DNA of 64,000 nucleotides from Stagnihabitans tardus (GCF_009925085.1 NZ_JAABNR010000004.1:62001-126000); one strand, 5' to 3'. Positions 10,439-21,268 are shown, counted from the stretch's first letter. Notes: a model not told the origin generated them from the sequence alone. A program made the numbers and translations.

Positions 10439-11523
10439 AGCGCCCCCAGATCCGTCTTGCCGGAGGGCAGCAGCGGCCAGGTGGCGGGCCTGCGGATCTC
10501 GCGCGGGGCTTTCAGAGGGCCAAAGGCCTGGCGCAGCGCCGTCAAAAGCGCGGCGTCGCTGGGCTCGGCCACGACATGGGCCACCAGCCGCGCGCCCCGC
10601 AAGGGATCGGGCAGGGGCGTGACCGCCGCGCGGGAGACGCCGGGCAGGGCCTGAAGGAAGGCCTCGATCTCTTCGGGATAGACCGCCTGGTCGGCCACCT
10701 TGACCATGCGCGACATGCGGCCTTGCAGGTAAAGGAAGCCGTCGCGCATCTGGCCCCGCTCGCCCAGGGCCAGCCAGTCGCCGTGCCAGCGCGCGGGGCC
10801 GGGATCAGAGGCATAGGCCGTAAAGAGATAGCGGCTTTTGACCCAGATCTCGCCGTCTTCGATGCGCAACGAGACCCCGGGATAGGGTCGCCCCACCGAG
10901 TCTTCGGGCGTCTGGGCATCCGACAGCGTGATGAAGGAGGCCTCGGAGGCGCCGTAGAACTCGTGGAGGACGCAGGCAGGAGCCCTCTCGCGCCAGCGCG
11001 CCCGCAAGCCCGGGTCCAGTTTCGACCCGCCCACGAGCAGGGTCCGCAGGCCAAGCTCCGGCCCCGGCGCCTCGAGGATCAGCCGCAACTGGGCGGGCGT
11101 GGCGTAAAGCAGGTCGATCCCGGCCAGCGCCGCCCCCTGCGCCCGGGGGGACAGATGCGACAGGACATGCAGCGCGGCCCCGAGGTGCAGGCTCTCCAGC
11201 GCGCCATAAAGCGCCAGCGAATGGACAAGCCGCCCCAGGATCGCGGTCCTGACCCCCGGTCCGATGCCAAAGAGCCCGGCATTGACGGCGAAGGAGGCGT
11301 GCCAGCTCTCGGCCGTGCGGCGGATGCGGCGGGGGGCGCCGGAAGTGCCACCGGTCAGGGTCTCGAACCCGATGGGCGCGCCCTCACCGCCGATGCGGAA
11401 ATCCTCGGCGCCGATATGGCAGAGTGACTGCGGCTCATCGGGCAGGGCTCCGGCGATGGACCCAAGGGGGCGCAGTTCCGCCCCCGCAAAGAGCCTGGCC
11501 TGCTTGTGCCAGCGAAAGCTCAC
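10435..11523 (-). CDS. Short AMP-binding acyl-CoA ligase-like protein (YhfT-like)
   Basis: The 362-residue product is an ANL-superfamily adenylating enzyme. The phosphate loop is [12 protein letters not shown] (about 56-67); the adenine motif is EFYGASE; the hinge is [20 protein letters not shown]; the catalytic Lys is in [11 protein letters not shown] at the extreme C-terminus. It is much shorter than usual ligases (about 500 residues), lacking most of the N-terminal subdomain. It starts at GTG 11523, overlapping the aroQ stop (GTGA), and overlaps the thiolase-like ATG. The acyl substrate is unknown. The gene pair beside bioY suggests a link to biotin or a pimeloyl-type precursor. Confidence 0.8.
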   Translation of the reverse strand: MSFRWHKQARLFAGAELRPLGSIAGALPDEPQSLCHIGAEDFRIGGEGAPIGFETLTGGTSGAPRRIRRTAESWHASFAVNAGLFGIGPGVRTAILGRLVHSLALYGALESLHLGAALHVLSHLSPRAQGAALAGIDLLYATPAQLRLILEAPGPELGLRTLLVGGSKLDPGLRARWRERAPACVLHEFYGASEASFITLSDAQTPEDSVGRPYPGVSLRIEDGEIWVKSRYLFTAYASDPGPARWHGDWLALGERGQMRDGFLYLQGRMSRMVKVADQAVYPEEIEAFLQALPGVSRAAVTPLPDPLRGARLVAHVVAEPSDAALLTALRQAFGPLKAPREIRRPATWPLLPSGKTDLGAL

Positions 11524-11960
11524 TTGGCCGACAGGAGATGCGCCAGCCGGTGCAGCGCCATGATATAGCCCTGCGTCCCGCAGCCCGCGATCACCCCATC
11601 GGCGCGGGAGGAGACGAAGGAATGATGCCGGAAGGTCTCGCGCTTGTGGATGTTCGAGATATGGACCTCGATCACCGGCCCATCGAAAGCATTCAGCGCA
11701 TCGAGGATCGCCACGGAGGTATGCGAATAGGCCCCGGGGTTGATGATGATGGCCGAGCCCTCGACCCGCGCTTCCTGGATCAGGTCGACCAGGGCGCCTT
11801 CGTGGTTGGACTGGTGACAGCGCAGCTCATGCCCCAGGCTTTGCGCCAGCCGCGTGCAAAGCGCCTCGACATCGGCCAGGGTCTCGCGCCCATAGATCTC
11901 GGGCTGGCGCTGGCCAAGCAGGTTCAGGTTCGGGCCATTGAGGAGGAAGATCGGTTTCAT
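11520..11960 (-). CDS. aroQ: Type II 3-dehydroquinate dehydratase
   Basis: AroQ converts 3-dehydroquinate to 3-dehydroshikimate in aromatic amino acid synthesis. The 146-residue length and motifs fit: [20 protein letters not shown] at residues 5-24, [26 protein letters not shown] and VEVHISN(I)HKRE, which carry the Tyr, Asn and His residues of the active site. ATG 11960 is clear. It is the first gene of a three-gene leftward operon with the ligase and thiolase-like genes, to which it has no obvious metabolic relation. Confidence 0.95.
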   Translation of the reverse strand: MKPIFLLNGPNLNLLGQRQPEIYGRETLADVEALCTRLAQSLGHELRCHQSNHEGALVDLIQEARVEGSAIIINPGAYSHTSVAILDALNAFDGPVIEVHISNIHKRETFRHHSFVSSRADGVIAGCGTQGYIMALHRLAHLLSAK

Positions 11961-11993
11961 GGGGTCAGCCTAGCCGCCCGCGCCAGGCGCAGC

Positions 11994-12123
11994 AAGCCCC
12001 GGGGTATACCCCGGGCTACGCGGCGGGGCGAGAGCGCTTCCCCCTGTCCCGGTCGCGCGCGGCGCGGGGCCCTGGTTGCCGCTTTGGTGGCGCTTGCGTA
12101 GCCCGGGGTATACCCCGGGGCTT
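11994..12123. repeat. Paired inverted palindromic repeat (GGGGTATACCCC family)
   Basis: Two 28-bp sequences at 11994-12021 and 12096-12123 are exact inverted repeats of each other. Each contains the self-complementary core GGGGTATACCCC. The 74 bp between them is GC-rich and codes for nothing obvious. A third copy abuts tsaC (22304-22328). The arrangement resembles paired REP-type elements. Confidence 0.85.
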
Positions 12124-12157
12124 TCCCCCGGCCCTCGCCAGCGCTAGGGTCGGACCC

Positions 12158-15100
12158 ATGTCAGCCCCCCGATTCATCCATCTGCGCACCCATACCGAGC
12201 ACTCCCTCCTGGAAGGCGCGGTTCCCGTCAAGAAACTGATCAAGATGGCCAAGGCGATGGACATGCCCGCCATCGCCATCACCGACACCAATGCCATGTT
12301 CGCCGCGCTGGAGTTCAGCGTGACCGCCATGGGCGAGGGCGTGCAGCCCATCGTCGGCATCCAGATCTCGGTCGCCTGCGAGACCCCGGCGCCGGGCGAA
12401 AAGGCGCGGCCTCCGGCGCCCATGGTTCTCCTGGCCCAGAACGAGGCGGGGTATATGGGGCTCATGCGGCTCAACACCTGTCTTTACGTCGACAAGGGGG
12501 GGCAGTTGCCGCAGGTGACGCTGGAAGACCTTGAGGCCAATGCCACGGGCATCATCGCGCTGACCGGCGGGGCCGAGGGGCCCTTGGGGCAGCTGATCTG
12601 CGCGGGCCACATGCCCAAGGCGCGCGCCCTGGCCGAACGCCTGGGCCGCGCCTTTGGCGACCGGCTTTACATCGAGCTGCAACGACATCCGGGCGAGGGC
12701 GGGGCCCTGACCCAGGCCGAGGCGGGCTCCGAGGCCGGGTTGATCGCGCTGGCCTATGATCTTGGCCTGCCTCTGGTGGCGACCAACGATGTCTATTTCC
12801 CGAAGGCCGACATGTACGAGGCCCATGACGCGCTGATCTGCATTGCCGAGGGCGCCTACCTGGACCAGCCGCAGCCCCGCCGCCGTCTGACCCCGCAGCA
12901 CTATTTCAAGTCCGAGGCCGAGATGGCGGCGCTTTTCGCCGACCTGCCCGAAGCCTTGGAGAACACCGTCGAAATCGCCCGCCGCTGCGCCTATGCCGCG
13001 TCCAAGCGCAAGCCGATCCTGCCGAAATTCGCCGATGACGAGGTGGAAGAACTGCGCCGCCAGGCCTGGGAGGGGCTTGCGGCCCGTCTGAAGGTCATTC
13101 CCCATGCCGCCCCGGTCGAGGTCTATGAAGAGCGCCTGCGCTTCGAGCTTGGCATCATCGAGAAGATGGGCTTTCCGGGTTACTTCCTCATCGTGGCCGA
13201 TTTCATCAAATGGGCCAAGCAGAACAACATCCCGGTGGGGCCGGGGCGGGGCTCGGGGGCGGGCAGCCTTGTGGCCTATGTCCTGACCATCACCGACCTT
13301 GATCCCCTGCGCTACGCCCTTCTGTTCGAACGCTTCCTGAACCCCGAACGGGTCTCGATGCCCGACTTCGACATCGACTTCTGCATGGACCGCCGCGAAG
13401 AGGTGATCCGCTATGTCCAGGAGAAATACGGTCGCGACAAGGTGGCGCAGATCATCACCTTCGGCGCCCTGCTCTCCAAGGCCGCCGTGCGCGATGTGGG
13501 CCGGGTCTTGCAGATGTCTTACGGCCAGGTCGATCGCCTGTCGAAGATGATCCCGCTGGAGGGGGTGAAGCCCGTCTCTATCACCAAGGCGCTCGCCGAT
13601 GAGCCGCGCCTGCGCGAGGCGGCGAAGGAAGAGATCGTGGGGCGGCTTCTGAACTATGCCGAGCAGATCGAGGGGCTTTACCGCAATGCCTCGACCCATG
13701 CCGCGGGCGTGGTGATCGGCGACCGGCCGCTGGATCAGCTGGTGCCTCTGTATCAGGACCCGCGCTCGGACATGCCCGCCACCCAGTTCAACATGAAATG
13801 GGTGGAGGCGGCGGGCCTGGTGAAGTTCGACTTCCTCGGGCTCAAGACCCTGACGGTGATCCAGAACGCGCTGGACCTGTTGCGGCTGCGCGGGGTCGAG
13901 GTGGATATCAGCCTGATTCCCCTGGACGACAAGCCGACCTATGAGCTTTACGCCTCGGCCAAGACGGTGGCGGTCTTCCAGGTCGAATCCACCGGCATGA
14001 TGGATGCGCTGCGGCGCATGAAGCCCACCTGCATCGAAGATATCGTGGCGCTGGTGGCCCTGTATCGCCCCGGCCCCATGGAGAATATCCCGGTCTATTG
14101 CGAGGTGAAGAACGGGCTGCGGGACCTCGAGTCCTTGCATCCGACCATCGACCCGATCCTGAAAGAGACCCAAGGCATCATCGTCTACCAGGAACAGGTG
14201 ATGCAGATCGCCCAGGTCATGGCGGGCTATTCCTTGGGCGGCGCCGACCTCTTGCGCCGGGCCATGGGCAAGAAGATCGCCGAGGAAATGGCGAAGGAGC
14301 GGCCCAAGTTCATCGAAGGGGCGGCCAAGACCCATGGCATCGATGTCAAGAAGGCGGGCGAAGTCTTTGACCTGCTGGAGAAATTCGCCAACTATGGTTT
14401 CAACAAGAGCCATGCGGCGGCCTATGCGGTGGTGTCTTACCAGACCGCTTACCTGAAGGCCAATTACCCGGTCGAGTTCATGGCGGCCGTCATGAACTGC
14501 GATATCCATCTGACCGACAAGCTCGCCGTCTACAAGCGCGAGGTCGACAAGCTGGGGATCAAGACGGTGGCGCCTTCGGTCAATGCCTCGCTGGCCAAGT
14601 TCACGGTCCGGGACGGTCAGGTCGTCTATGCTTTGGGCGCCTTGAAGAACGTGGGCGTCGAGGCGATGGAGATGATCGTCACCGCGCGCGGGAACAAGCC
14701 CTTTGCGACGCTTTACGACTTTGCGCGGCGGGTGGATCTGAAACGGGTGGGCAAGCGGCCCCTGGAGATGCTGGCGCGGGCCGGGGCCTTTGACGCGCTG
14801 GACCCCAACCGGGCGCGGGTCTTCGAGAGCCTCGATGCGCTGGTGGCCTATTCGGCGGCGGTGCATGAGGCGAGCGCGTCCAACCAGGTCTCGCTGTTCG
14901 GCGAGGCGGGCTCGGATATCCCCGAGCCGCGGCTGATGGGGCGCGATGACTGGCAACCCATCGAGCGCCTGGGCCATGAACACCAGGCGGTGGGCTTCTA
15001 TCTCTCGGGCCATCCGCTGGACGATTACATGCCGGCGCTGCGGCGCAAGCAGGTCAAGACCCTGACCGAGATCACGCGGGAGGCCGAGCGCGGCCCCATG

Positions 15101-15589
15101 GTGGCCAAGATCGCGGGCTCGGTCAGTGCCAAGCAGGAACGCAAATCGGCGCGGGGCAACCGCTTTGCCTTCGTGTCCCTGTCCGATCCCACGGGGCTTT
15201 ACGAGGTGACGGTGTTTTCGGACACTCTGGAGGCCGCGCGGGACAACCTGGAGCCGGGTCGCAATGTCGTCCTGACCGTCGAGGCGACGCTGGAGGGGGA
15301 GACCCTGAAGCTGTTGTGTCGCGGCGCGGAGCCGGTGGAGCGGGTGGCGGAGGCCGCAGGCGCCCAGGCGATCCGGGTGCATCTGAACCAGGTGGAGGCG
15401 GTGGGCTCGCTGGCCAGCCTCCTGGCCAAGGTCGAGGGGCGGTCCAAGGCCTCGGTGACGCTGTGTGTTCCCGGGCCCGAGGGGGACGAGGTCGATGTGG
15501 TCCTGCCGGGGCAATTCCCGGTGACGCCGCAGATCAAGGGGGCGATCAAGGCGATGCAGGGTGTCGTCATGGTGGAAGACCTGAATTAA
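12158..15589 (+). CDS. dnaE: DNA polymerase III alpha subunit
   Basis: This is the catalytic subunit of the replicative polymerase, family C. The 1143-residue length is usual for DnaE1. The PHP domain starts HLRTHTEHSLLEGA. The polymerase active site is visible as PVGPGRGSGAGSLVAY (about 360-375) and PDFDIDFCMDRREEVI (about 401-416). The finger and tandem HhH region includes NYGFNKSHAAAYAVVSYQTA. The C-terminal OB fold spans about 960-1060 (VAKIAGSVSAKQERKSARGN). ATG 12158 sits 34 bp after the palindromic repeat pair. A 1170-residue antisense frame covers it and is rejected. Confidence 0.97.
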   Translation: MSAPRFIHLRTHTEHSLLEGAVPVKKLIKMAKAMDMPAIAITDTNAMFAALEFSVTAMGEGVQPIVGIQISVACETPAPGEKARPPAPMVLLAQNEAGYMGLMRLNTCLYVDKGGQLPQVTLEDLEANATGIIALTGGAEGPLGQLICAGHMPKARALAERLGRAFGDRLYIELQRHPGEGGALTQAEAGSEAGLIALAYDLGLPLVATNDVYFPKADMYEAHDALICIAEGAYLDQPQPRRRLTPQHYFKSEAEMAALFADLPEALENTVEIARRCAYAASKRKPILPKFADDEVEELRRQAWEGLAARLKVIPHAAPVEVYEERLRFELGIIEKMGFPGYFLIVADFIKWAKQNNIPVGPGRGSGAGSLVAYVLTITDLDPLRYALLFERFLNPERVSMPDFDIDFCMDRREEVIRYVQEKYGRDKVAQIITFGALLSKAAVRDVGRVLQMSYGQVDRLSKMIPLEGVKPVSITKALADEPRLREAAKEEIVGRLLNYAEQIEGLYRNASTHAAGVVIGDRPLDQLVPLYQDPRSDMPATQFNMKWVEAAGLVKFDFLGLKTLTVIQNALDLLRLRGVEVDISLIPLDDKPTYELYASAKTVAVFQVESTGMMDALRRMKPTCIEDIVALVALYRPGPMENIPVYCEVKNGLRDLESLHPTIDPILKETQGIIVYQEQVMQIAQVMAGYSLGGADLLRRAMGKKIAEEMAKERPKFIEGAAKTHGIDVKKAGEVFDLLEKFANYGFNKSHAAAYAVVSYQTAYLKANYPVEFMAAVMNCDIHLTDKLAVYKREVDKLGIKTVAPSVNASLAKFTVRDGQVVYALGALKNVGVEAMEMIVTARGNKPFATLYDFARRVDLKRVGKRPLEMLARAGAFDALDPNRARVFESLDALVAYSAAVHEASASNQVSLFGEAGSDIPEPRLMGRDDWQPIERLGHEHQAVGFYLSGHPLDDYMPALRRKQVKTLTEITREAERGPMVAKIAGSVSAKQERKSARGNRFAFVSLSDPTGLYEVTVFSDTLEAARDNLEPGRNVVLTVEATLEGETLKLLCRGAEPVERVAEAAGAQAIRVHLNQVEAVGSLASLLAKVEGRSKASVTLCVPGPEGDEVDVVLPGQFPVTPQIKGAIKAMQGVVMVEDLN

Positions 15590-15605
15590 GCGGAGCTTCG
15601 CAAGA

Positions 15606-15687
15606 TTTTGCCTCGCCTCTGGCCTGCGGCCAACCGGCTTCAGGTTTTGGTCTTGCCTCTGGCCTTCCGCCAACCGGCTTCAGGTTA
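15606..15687 (+). repeat. Dispersed hairpin element (CCTCGCCTCTGG family), copies 2 and 3
   Basis: Two adjacent copies (15606-15648 and 15651-15687) share GCCTCTGGCCT, a short core and CCAACCGGCTTCAGGTT. They lie between the converging dnaE and GNAT genes. The first contains a GGCC-TGC-GGCC hairpin. Confidence 0.75.
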
Positions 15688-15711
15688 GGGGTCTCGCCCC
15701 TGGCCTCGGGC

Positions 15712-16293
15712 CTAAAGCTGCCGCACCATGGTGACGGCGGCGGAGAAGCCGAAGAAGGGGCGCAGGAGGCCGATGCCCTGGGTCTTGGTCTCGGCATAGC
15801 CGAGGCGGGTGTAAAGCGCGCGGGCGCGGGTGTTTTCCGTGATCACATCCAGCCTTACGCCGGGATAGCCGCGCAGGCGCGCCTCGGCGGCGATGGCGCC
15901 CATCAGCGCGCCGCCGAGGCCCTGGCTGCGGTGGCCCTCGGCCACGCAGAGCCCGTCGAGCAGGAAATTGACATTGTCGACCTCGGAGGAAAGGTGGCGC
16001 ATCAGGGCGCCGCGCCAGGCGCCGCCCCATTTGCCGTAGATGGCGACCAGGTCGGCGGGCTCGCCCACGGCGAAGCTGCCCTGGGGGGTGCGGAAGCCTG
16101 CCAGGCCCAGAAGCCGGTCGCCGTCGATCGCCACGATGACATGGTCCTCGCGGATCACCCGTTCCAGGTAGGCCAGCGCCCGGCGCTCGGGCCCCATGAC
16201 GCGGCCAAGCTTGGCCCCGAAGGCCTGCCAGTAAAGCGCCGCCGCCTGGGGGCGGAGCGCGGAGGGCAGGCCCAGTTGCAGATGGGCGCTCAT
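15712..16293 (-). CDS. GNAT-family N-acetyltransferase
   Basis: The 193-residue protein belongs to the acetyl-CoA-dependent N-acetyltransferase superfamily. Residues about 115-180 hold the acetyl-CoA binding region: LDGLCVAEGHRSQGLGGAL with the R-x-x-G-x-G/A loop, then RLDVITENTRARALYTRLGY. The substrate cannot be predicted. ATG 16293 overlaps the stop of the upstream DUF429-like gene (ATGA), so this is the last gene of a leftward operon with mobA and a lipoprotein gene. Confidence 0.88.
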   Translation of the reverse strand: MSAHLQLGLPSALRPQAAALYWQAFGAKLGRVMGPERRALAYLERVIREDHVIVAIDGDRLLGLAGFRTPQGSFAVGEPADLVAIYGKWGGAWRGALMRHLSSEVDNVNFLLDGLCVAEGHRSQGLGGALMGAIAAEARLRGYPGVRLDVITENTRARALYTRLGYAETKTQGIGLLRPFFGFSAAVTMVRQL

Positions 16294-17072
16294 GGGCGCC
16301 CCGGGGTCAGAATCCAGCCCTCGGCATCCGAGGGCGCTGACGGAAGCGCACCCATGGCCCAGAGCGCCCTTGCCAGAAGCTTCACCTGGGCGCGGTCGGG
16401 GATCGGGTCGGCCTCGGCGCGCACCTTTGGGGCCAGGACCGAGGGCCAGACCTCGGCCAGGACCACGCGGCCCGTGGCGTCCCAGGGCCAGGCGGTGACG
16501 CCGGGCAACTGGGAGAGGCGGTGGATCACGGGCAGGCCCATCAGGGCCTGGGAGCCGACGGAGCCAGCGCCCAAGAGCTTCCAGAAGGGCTGGGTGCCGG
16601 GCCATTTCTTCTCGCAGGCGCGGTGCTCGTCCAGGCCCAGGGTCTTGTAATCGCAGAGCTTCCTTGTGGGGAGGCCCGCGATGTCCCAGGTCGCGGGGCG
16701 CCCCCAGAAGGCCGGGGCGCCGAGGGTCCGGTTCATCTCGGCCGCGACCTGAAAGCGGTTGTTGGCGTTCCTTGGCCCGTCGGTGATGCGCGCGGCCAGC
16801 CAGGCCCAAAGCGCGGGCGCCGTTTCCGTGCCCGTCAGGCGATGGGCGAGGCCGAGGGGGGCGCCGAAGGGGAAGTCAAAGCCGATGAGGTCGCGGCGCC
16901 CCTCGGCCACAAGCGCCTGCAACCGGGTCTCGGCGCTGGCGCGGGTGGAGTGGAACTCTTGCGCCTCGGTCTTGCCATCGGTCACGCCGATCCAGACCGC
17001 ATCCTTGCGCGGGGTGGGGTGGGGGCGGCTGGCCGCCGACCAATCCACCACGATGACGCGGTCGAAGGTCAT
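16290..17072 (-). CDS. DUF429-like (RNase H-fold) protein, coupled to mobA
   Basis: The 260-residue protein begins RVIVVDWSAAS and has IGFDFPFG near residue 75. Both match the acidic strand motifs of the predicted RNase H-like DUF429 group. A later conserved patch, CDYKTLGLDEHRACEKKWPG, lies around 160. Such genes beside mobA are often annotated as molybdopterin-guanine-dinucleotide related, but that rests on position only. ATG 17072 overlaps the mobA stop (ATGA). Function is unknown; the acidic residues would suit nucleic-acid or nucleotide cleavage. Confidence 0.72.
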   Translation of the reverse strand: MTFDRVIVVDWSAASRPHPTPRKDAVWIGVTDGKTEAQEFHSTRASAETRLQALVAEGRRDLIGFDFPFGAPLGLAHRLTGTETAPALWAWLAARITDGPRNANNRFQVAAEMNRTLGAPAFWGRPATWDIAGLPTRKLCDYKTLGLDEHRACEKKWPGTQPFWKLLGAGSVGSQALMGLPVIHRLSQLPGVTAWPWDATGRVVLAEVWPSVLAPKVRAEADPIPDRAQVKLLARALWAMGALPSAPSDAEGWILTPGRP

Positions 17073-17629
17073 AGCAGCGCGCCCAAGGGCCCGAGGTCCT
17101 CGGGCCGGTTGGCATTGGCAAAGCTGCCCTCGGGCCAGCGCGCCAGGCCCGCGTCCGAAGCGAAATCGCGCAGGCGAGGCTTGGCGCCCGAGGCGAGGAA
17201 GGCGGCCAGGGCCTCGGTCCGGGAGACGGGCCAGAGGCCCCAGGTCGGGTGCAGCTCCTCCGTCGTGGCCAGGGCGCCGTTGTGGCCCTCGGACGCCAGG
17301 CACAGGCGCGGGACGAGGTCGCCCGGGAAGATCGGCCCGTCGCAGGGCGCGCTGACCAGGGCGGTGAAGCCCTGCGACCGGGCCCAGATCAGCCCGGCGA
17401 GGATGCCGGAGAGCGGACCCATCGGCGCATCGTCAGGCAGGACCGGCAGGCCGAAAGCCGCAAAGCGCGCGGGGTCGCCATTGGCCGAAATGGCCAGCGC
17501 CCCGACCTGGGGGTCGAGGCGCGCAATCACATGGGCGATCATCGGCAGCCCCGCAAGGGTCACCAGGGCCTTGTCGCGGCCCATCCTGCGGCTTTCCCCC
17601 CCCGCCAGGATGAGGCCCGCGATCCGCAT
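17069..17629 (-). CDS. mobA: Molybdenum cofactor guanylyltransferase MobA
   Basis: MobA attaches GMP to Mo-molybdopterin, giving the MGD cofactor of DMSO-reductase-family enzymes. The 186-residue protein opens with the nucleotidyltransferase loop GLILAGGESRRMGRDKAL (residues 5-22), followed by LPDDAPMGPLSGILAGL and the metal-binding SAPCDGP. ATG 17629 lies 5 bp after the stop of the lipoprotein gene. No molybdoenzyme or other Moco gene is in the window. Confidence 0.94.
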   Translation of the reverse strand: MRIAGLILAGGESRRMGRDKALVTLAGLPMIAHVIARLDPQVGALAISANGDPARFAAFGLPVLPDDAPMGPLSGILAGLIWARSQGFTALVSAPCDGPIFPGDLVPRLCLASEGHNGALATTEELHPTWGLWPVSRTEALAAFLASGAKPRLRDFASDAGLARWPEGSFANANRPEDLGPLGALL

Positions 17630-17634
17630 GGGGC

Positions 17635-18270
17635 TCAGGAGCCGACCCGGGCCCAGGTCTGCGCCAGGATGCCGGTGCCCGTGGCCACCGGGATCTGACG
17701 CACGCGGCCCCCGGTCTCGGCATGGATCGTCTCGGAGACGCCGGGCACCTCGGCAAAGCTGCGCGAGAGGGCCTTGGGGAACATCGTGGACTTGACCGCT
17801 TCGAAGCCCGGGACATCGCGCAGCACGCTGGCGATGGAATTGGCGCAGAAGGCCTTGCCGGCCGAGCCCTCGCGGACCGCCGCCGCGATGACGGCATCGG
17901 CGACCTCGACGGGGACCTCGACGGTCTGGACCACGGCGCGGAACATCTCGCCGCTTTGATAGGTCATGTAAGAGGCCAGGGCCGCGTCGTTCATGCCGTA
18001 ATGCAGGTCTTCCCGTTCGGGCGCCCAGGGGGCGGGCAGGGTCCAGGACCCGGCCGGGTCATAAAGCACCCGCTCGCTGCCCGAGATCAAGAGGCCGGAA
18101 TGCGCGCCCTCGCCCGAGCGGTTGTTGACCGAGGTGATCAGCGTCACGGTCGCGGGCGGGGCTGCGACATGGCGGGCGGCCGCGACCTCGGCATCGCTGG
18201 CCCATTTGTGATCGGCCGTGCAGGCGGAGACCAGGGCCACGAAGGCCAGGAGCATCAGGCGGCGCAACAT
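17635..18270 (-). CDS. Lipoprotein with possible permuted papain-like site
   Basis: The 211-residue protein has a lipoprotein signal, MLRRLMLLAFVALVSAC, with the lipobox Cys at residue 17. The mature part contains GEGAHSGLLISGSERVLYDP (about 54-73) and, later, KAFCANSIASVLRDV. The order His then Cys, each in a short conserved-looking patch, resembles circularly permuted NlpC/P60 (YaeF/YiiX-type) cysteine hydrolases; this is inference. It is 5 bp upstream of mobA and 52 bp downstream of the oxidase miniprotein gene. Confidence 0.78.
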   Translation of the reverse strand: MLRRLMLLAFVALVSACTADHKWASDAEVAAARHVAAPPATVTLITSVNNRSGEGAHSGLLISGSERVLYDPAGSWTLPAPWAPEREDLHYGMNDAALASYMTYQSGEMFRAVVQTVEVPVEVADAVIAAAVREGSAGKAFCANSIASVLRDVPGFEAVKSTMFPKALSRSFAEVPGVSETIHAETGGRVRQIPVATGTGILAQTWARVGS

Positions 18271-18322
18271 CGCGGAACCTTCGGAGAGGGGAAAGGACAG
18301 GCCCCGGGCGGGGCCGCGAGGC

Positions 18323-18457
18323 TCAGGCGTTGGCCAGGGCCATCACGATCAGGGTCAGGGTCACGGCGACACAACCCCAGATGATCATCTTGATGAAGCC
18401 CGCAAAGGTCTTTTCCTGTGCGCGGATGTCCATCTTGCCCGGAACGTGGTCGCTCAT
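18323..18457 (-). CDS. aa3-type cytochrome c oxidase subunit IV miniprotein
   Basis: This 44-residue ORF starts MSDHVPGKMDIRAQEKTFAG and continues as one transmembrane helix (residues about 22-42) ending MALANA. The D-I-x-x-Q-E-K-T-F-x-G-F pattern followed by a helix is the signature of the short bacterial aa3 oxidase subunit IV. The subunit sits beside the core oxidase in the inner membrane and is dispensable in known systems. The ATG is preceded by GGACCGAGAG. No other oxidase gene is nearby, so this subunit is encoded apart from its complex, just upstream of a lipoprotein gene. Confidence 0.88.
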   Translation of the reverse strand: MSDHVPGKMDIRAQEKTFAGFIKMIIWGCVAVTLTLIVMALANA

Positions 18458-18601
18458 CTCTCGGTCCTTCCCTTGGTTCTGGCGCTTTCCGCCTTCGGAT
18501 TGGCTCTAGCCGATAAGGTGCGGCCTGTCACGGGGGTCTGTTCACTTCGGCGCCTCGGCATGGGCAGAAGTAACGCGCCGATGCGACAGGCATATGTCGG
18601 A

Positions 18602-19591
18602 TCAGGCCGACCAGGCGAAGGCGCCATCCGGACCCAGGCGCCGCTGGGCACGGCCCAGGACGCGAAGGCGGTTCAGATGGGCCAGGGTCTCGGCCAGGGC
18701 CAGCCCGAACTCGCCCGGGGTGATCTCGCGCCGGTAAAGCGCGGGGAAGCAGCCAACGGCGGTGCGGGGGGTCGAAAGATGGGCGGCGAGGCGGTCGAGG
18801 CCCGCCTCGTGTTCCGCGATCAGGGCCTCGATCCGGGGGGCAAGGCCGTAAAACGGGCGCTGGTGGCCGGGCAGGATCAGCTGATCCCCCGCGAGCGGCG
18901 CGAACCGCTGAAGGGTGGAGAGGTATTCGCCCAGGGGGTCGGCCTCGGGCTCGGTCGGATAGACGCCGATATTGGGCGAGATCGAGGGCAGGACCTGGTC
19001 GCCCATGATCACCACATCGTCAGACCACAGCGTCACATGGTCGGGCGCATGGCCCTGGCCCAGCCGCACCTGCCAGCGCCGCCCGCCTGCCGTGATCCAG
19101 TCACCCTCCTCCAGCCTTGTGAAGCCCAGGGGCATGGGCGCCACGACATCGGAAAAGGCGAAACGGTCGCCGCGGGTGGAGGGATCGACCCCGGCGCGGG
19201 CCTGGAAGGTCAGGCTCTCGGGCGAGAGGTCGCGCTGGGTGTCCAGCGTGAGCATCCGGGCGTAAAGCCAGGCGGTGCGCGAGGTCAGAAGCTCGACCTC
19301 CTGGCCCTGGAACCAGCCGGCAAGGCCGATGTGGTCGGGGTGGTGATGGGTGGCGATGAGGCGCGTCACGGGCTTGCCGCCCAGGGTCACGGTCAGGATC
19401 CCCTGCCAATGCGCCCGCATCCGTTTCGAATCGATGCCCGTATCGACCAGGGTCCAGCCATGGGCGTCCTCCAGCGCATAGGCATTCACATGGTCCAGCG
19501 CCCAGGGGAGCGGCAGGCGCAGCCAGCGGATGCCGGGGGCGACCTCGACGGCGGCAAAGCCCTCGGGCGCATCGTAGGGATAGGTGATCAT
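18602..19591 (-). CDS. MBL-fold metallo-hydrolase
   Basis: The 329-residue protein is a metallo-beta-lactamase-fold hydrolase. The first zinc motif is ATHHHPDHIGLAG (about 80-92). The later His is in LGQGHAPDHVTLW, the bridging Asp in MGDQVLPSISPNIG and the last His in ILPGHQRPFYGL. These resemble glyoxalase II or thioester-hydrolase relatives. ATG 19591 (MITYPYDAPEG) gives a compact N-terminus. The gene begins 36 bp after the acyl-CoA dehydrogenase stop on the same strand. That spacing suggests an operon and a thioester or lactone substrate from fatty-acid breakdown. Confidence 0.88.
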   Translation of the reverse strand: MITYPYDAPEGFAAVEVAPGIRWLRLPLPWALDHVNAYALEDAHGWTLVDTGIDSKRMRAHWQGILTVTLGGKPVTRLIATHHHPDHIGLAGWFQGQEVELLTSRTAWLYARMLTLDTQRDLSPESLTFQARAGVDPSTRGDRFAFSDVVAPMPLGFTRLEEGDWITAGGRRWQVRLGQGHAPDHVTLWSDDVVIMGDQVLPSISPNIGVYPTEPEADPLGEYLSTLQRFAPLAGDQLILPGHQRPFYGLAPRIEALIAEHEAGLDRLAAHLSTPRTAVGCFPALYRREITPGEFGLALAETLAHLNRLRVLGRAQRRLGPDGAFAWSA

Positions 19592-19627
19592 GGCAGGCTC
19601 CAGTTGGCCAGACGCTGCCACGTCCGG

Positions 19628-21268
<1,641 letters not shown>

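Noticed and set aside
12161-15673. 1170-codon open frame antisense to dnaE
   Set aside because: It mirrors dnaE codon positions, has a low-complexity His/Arg/Gly-rich composition and no recognisable domain; GC-rich codon use opens this frame.
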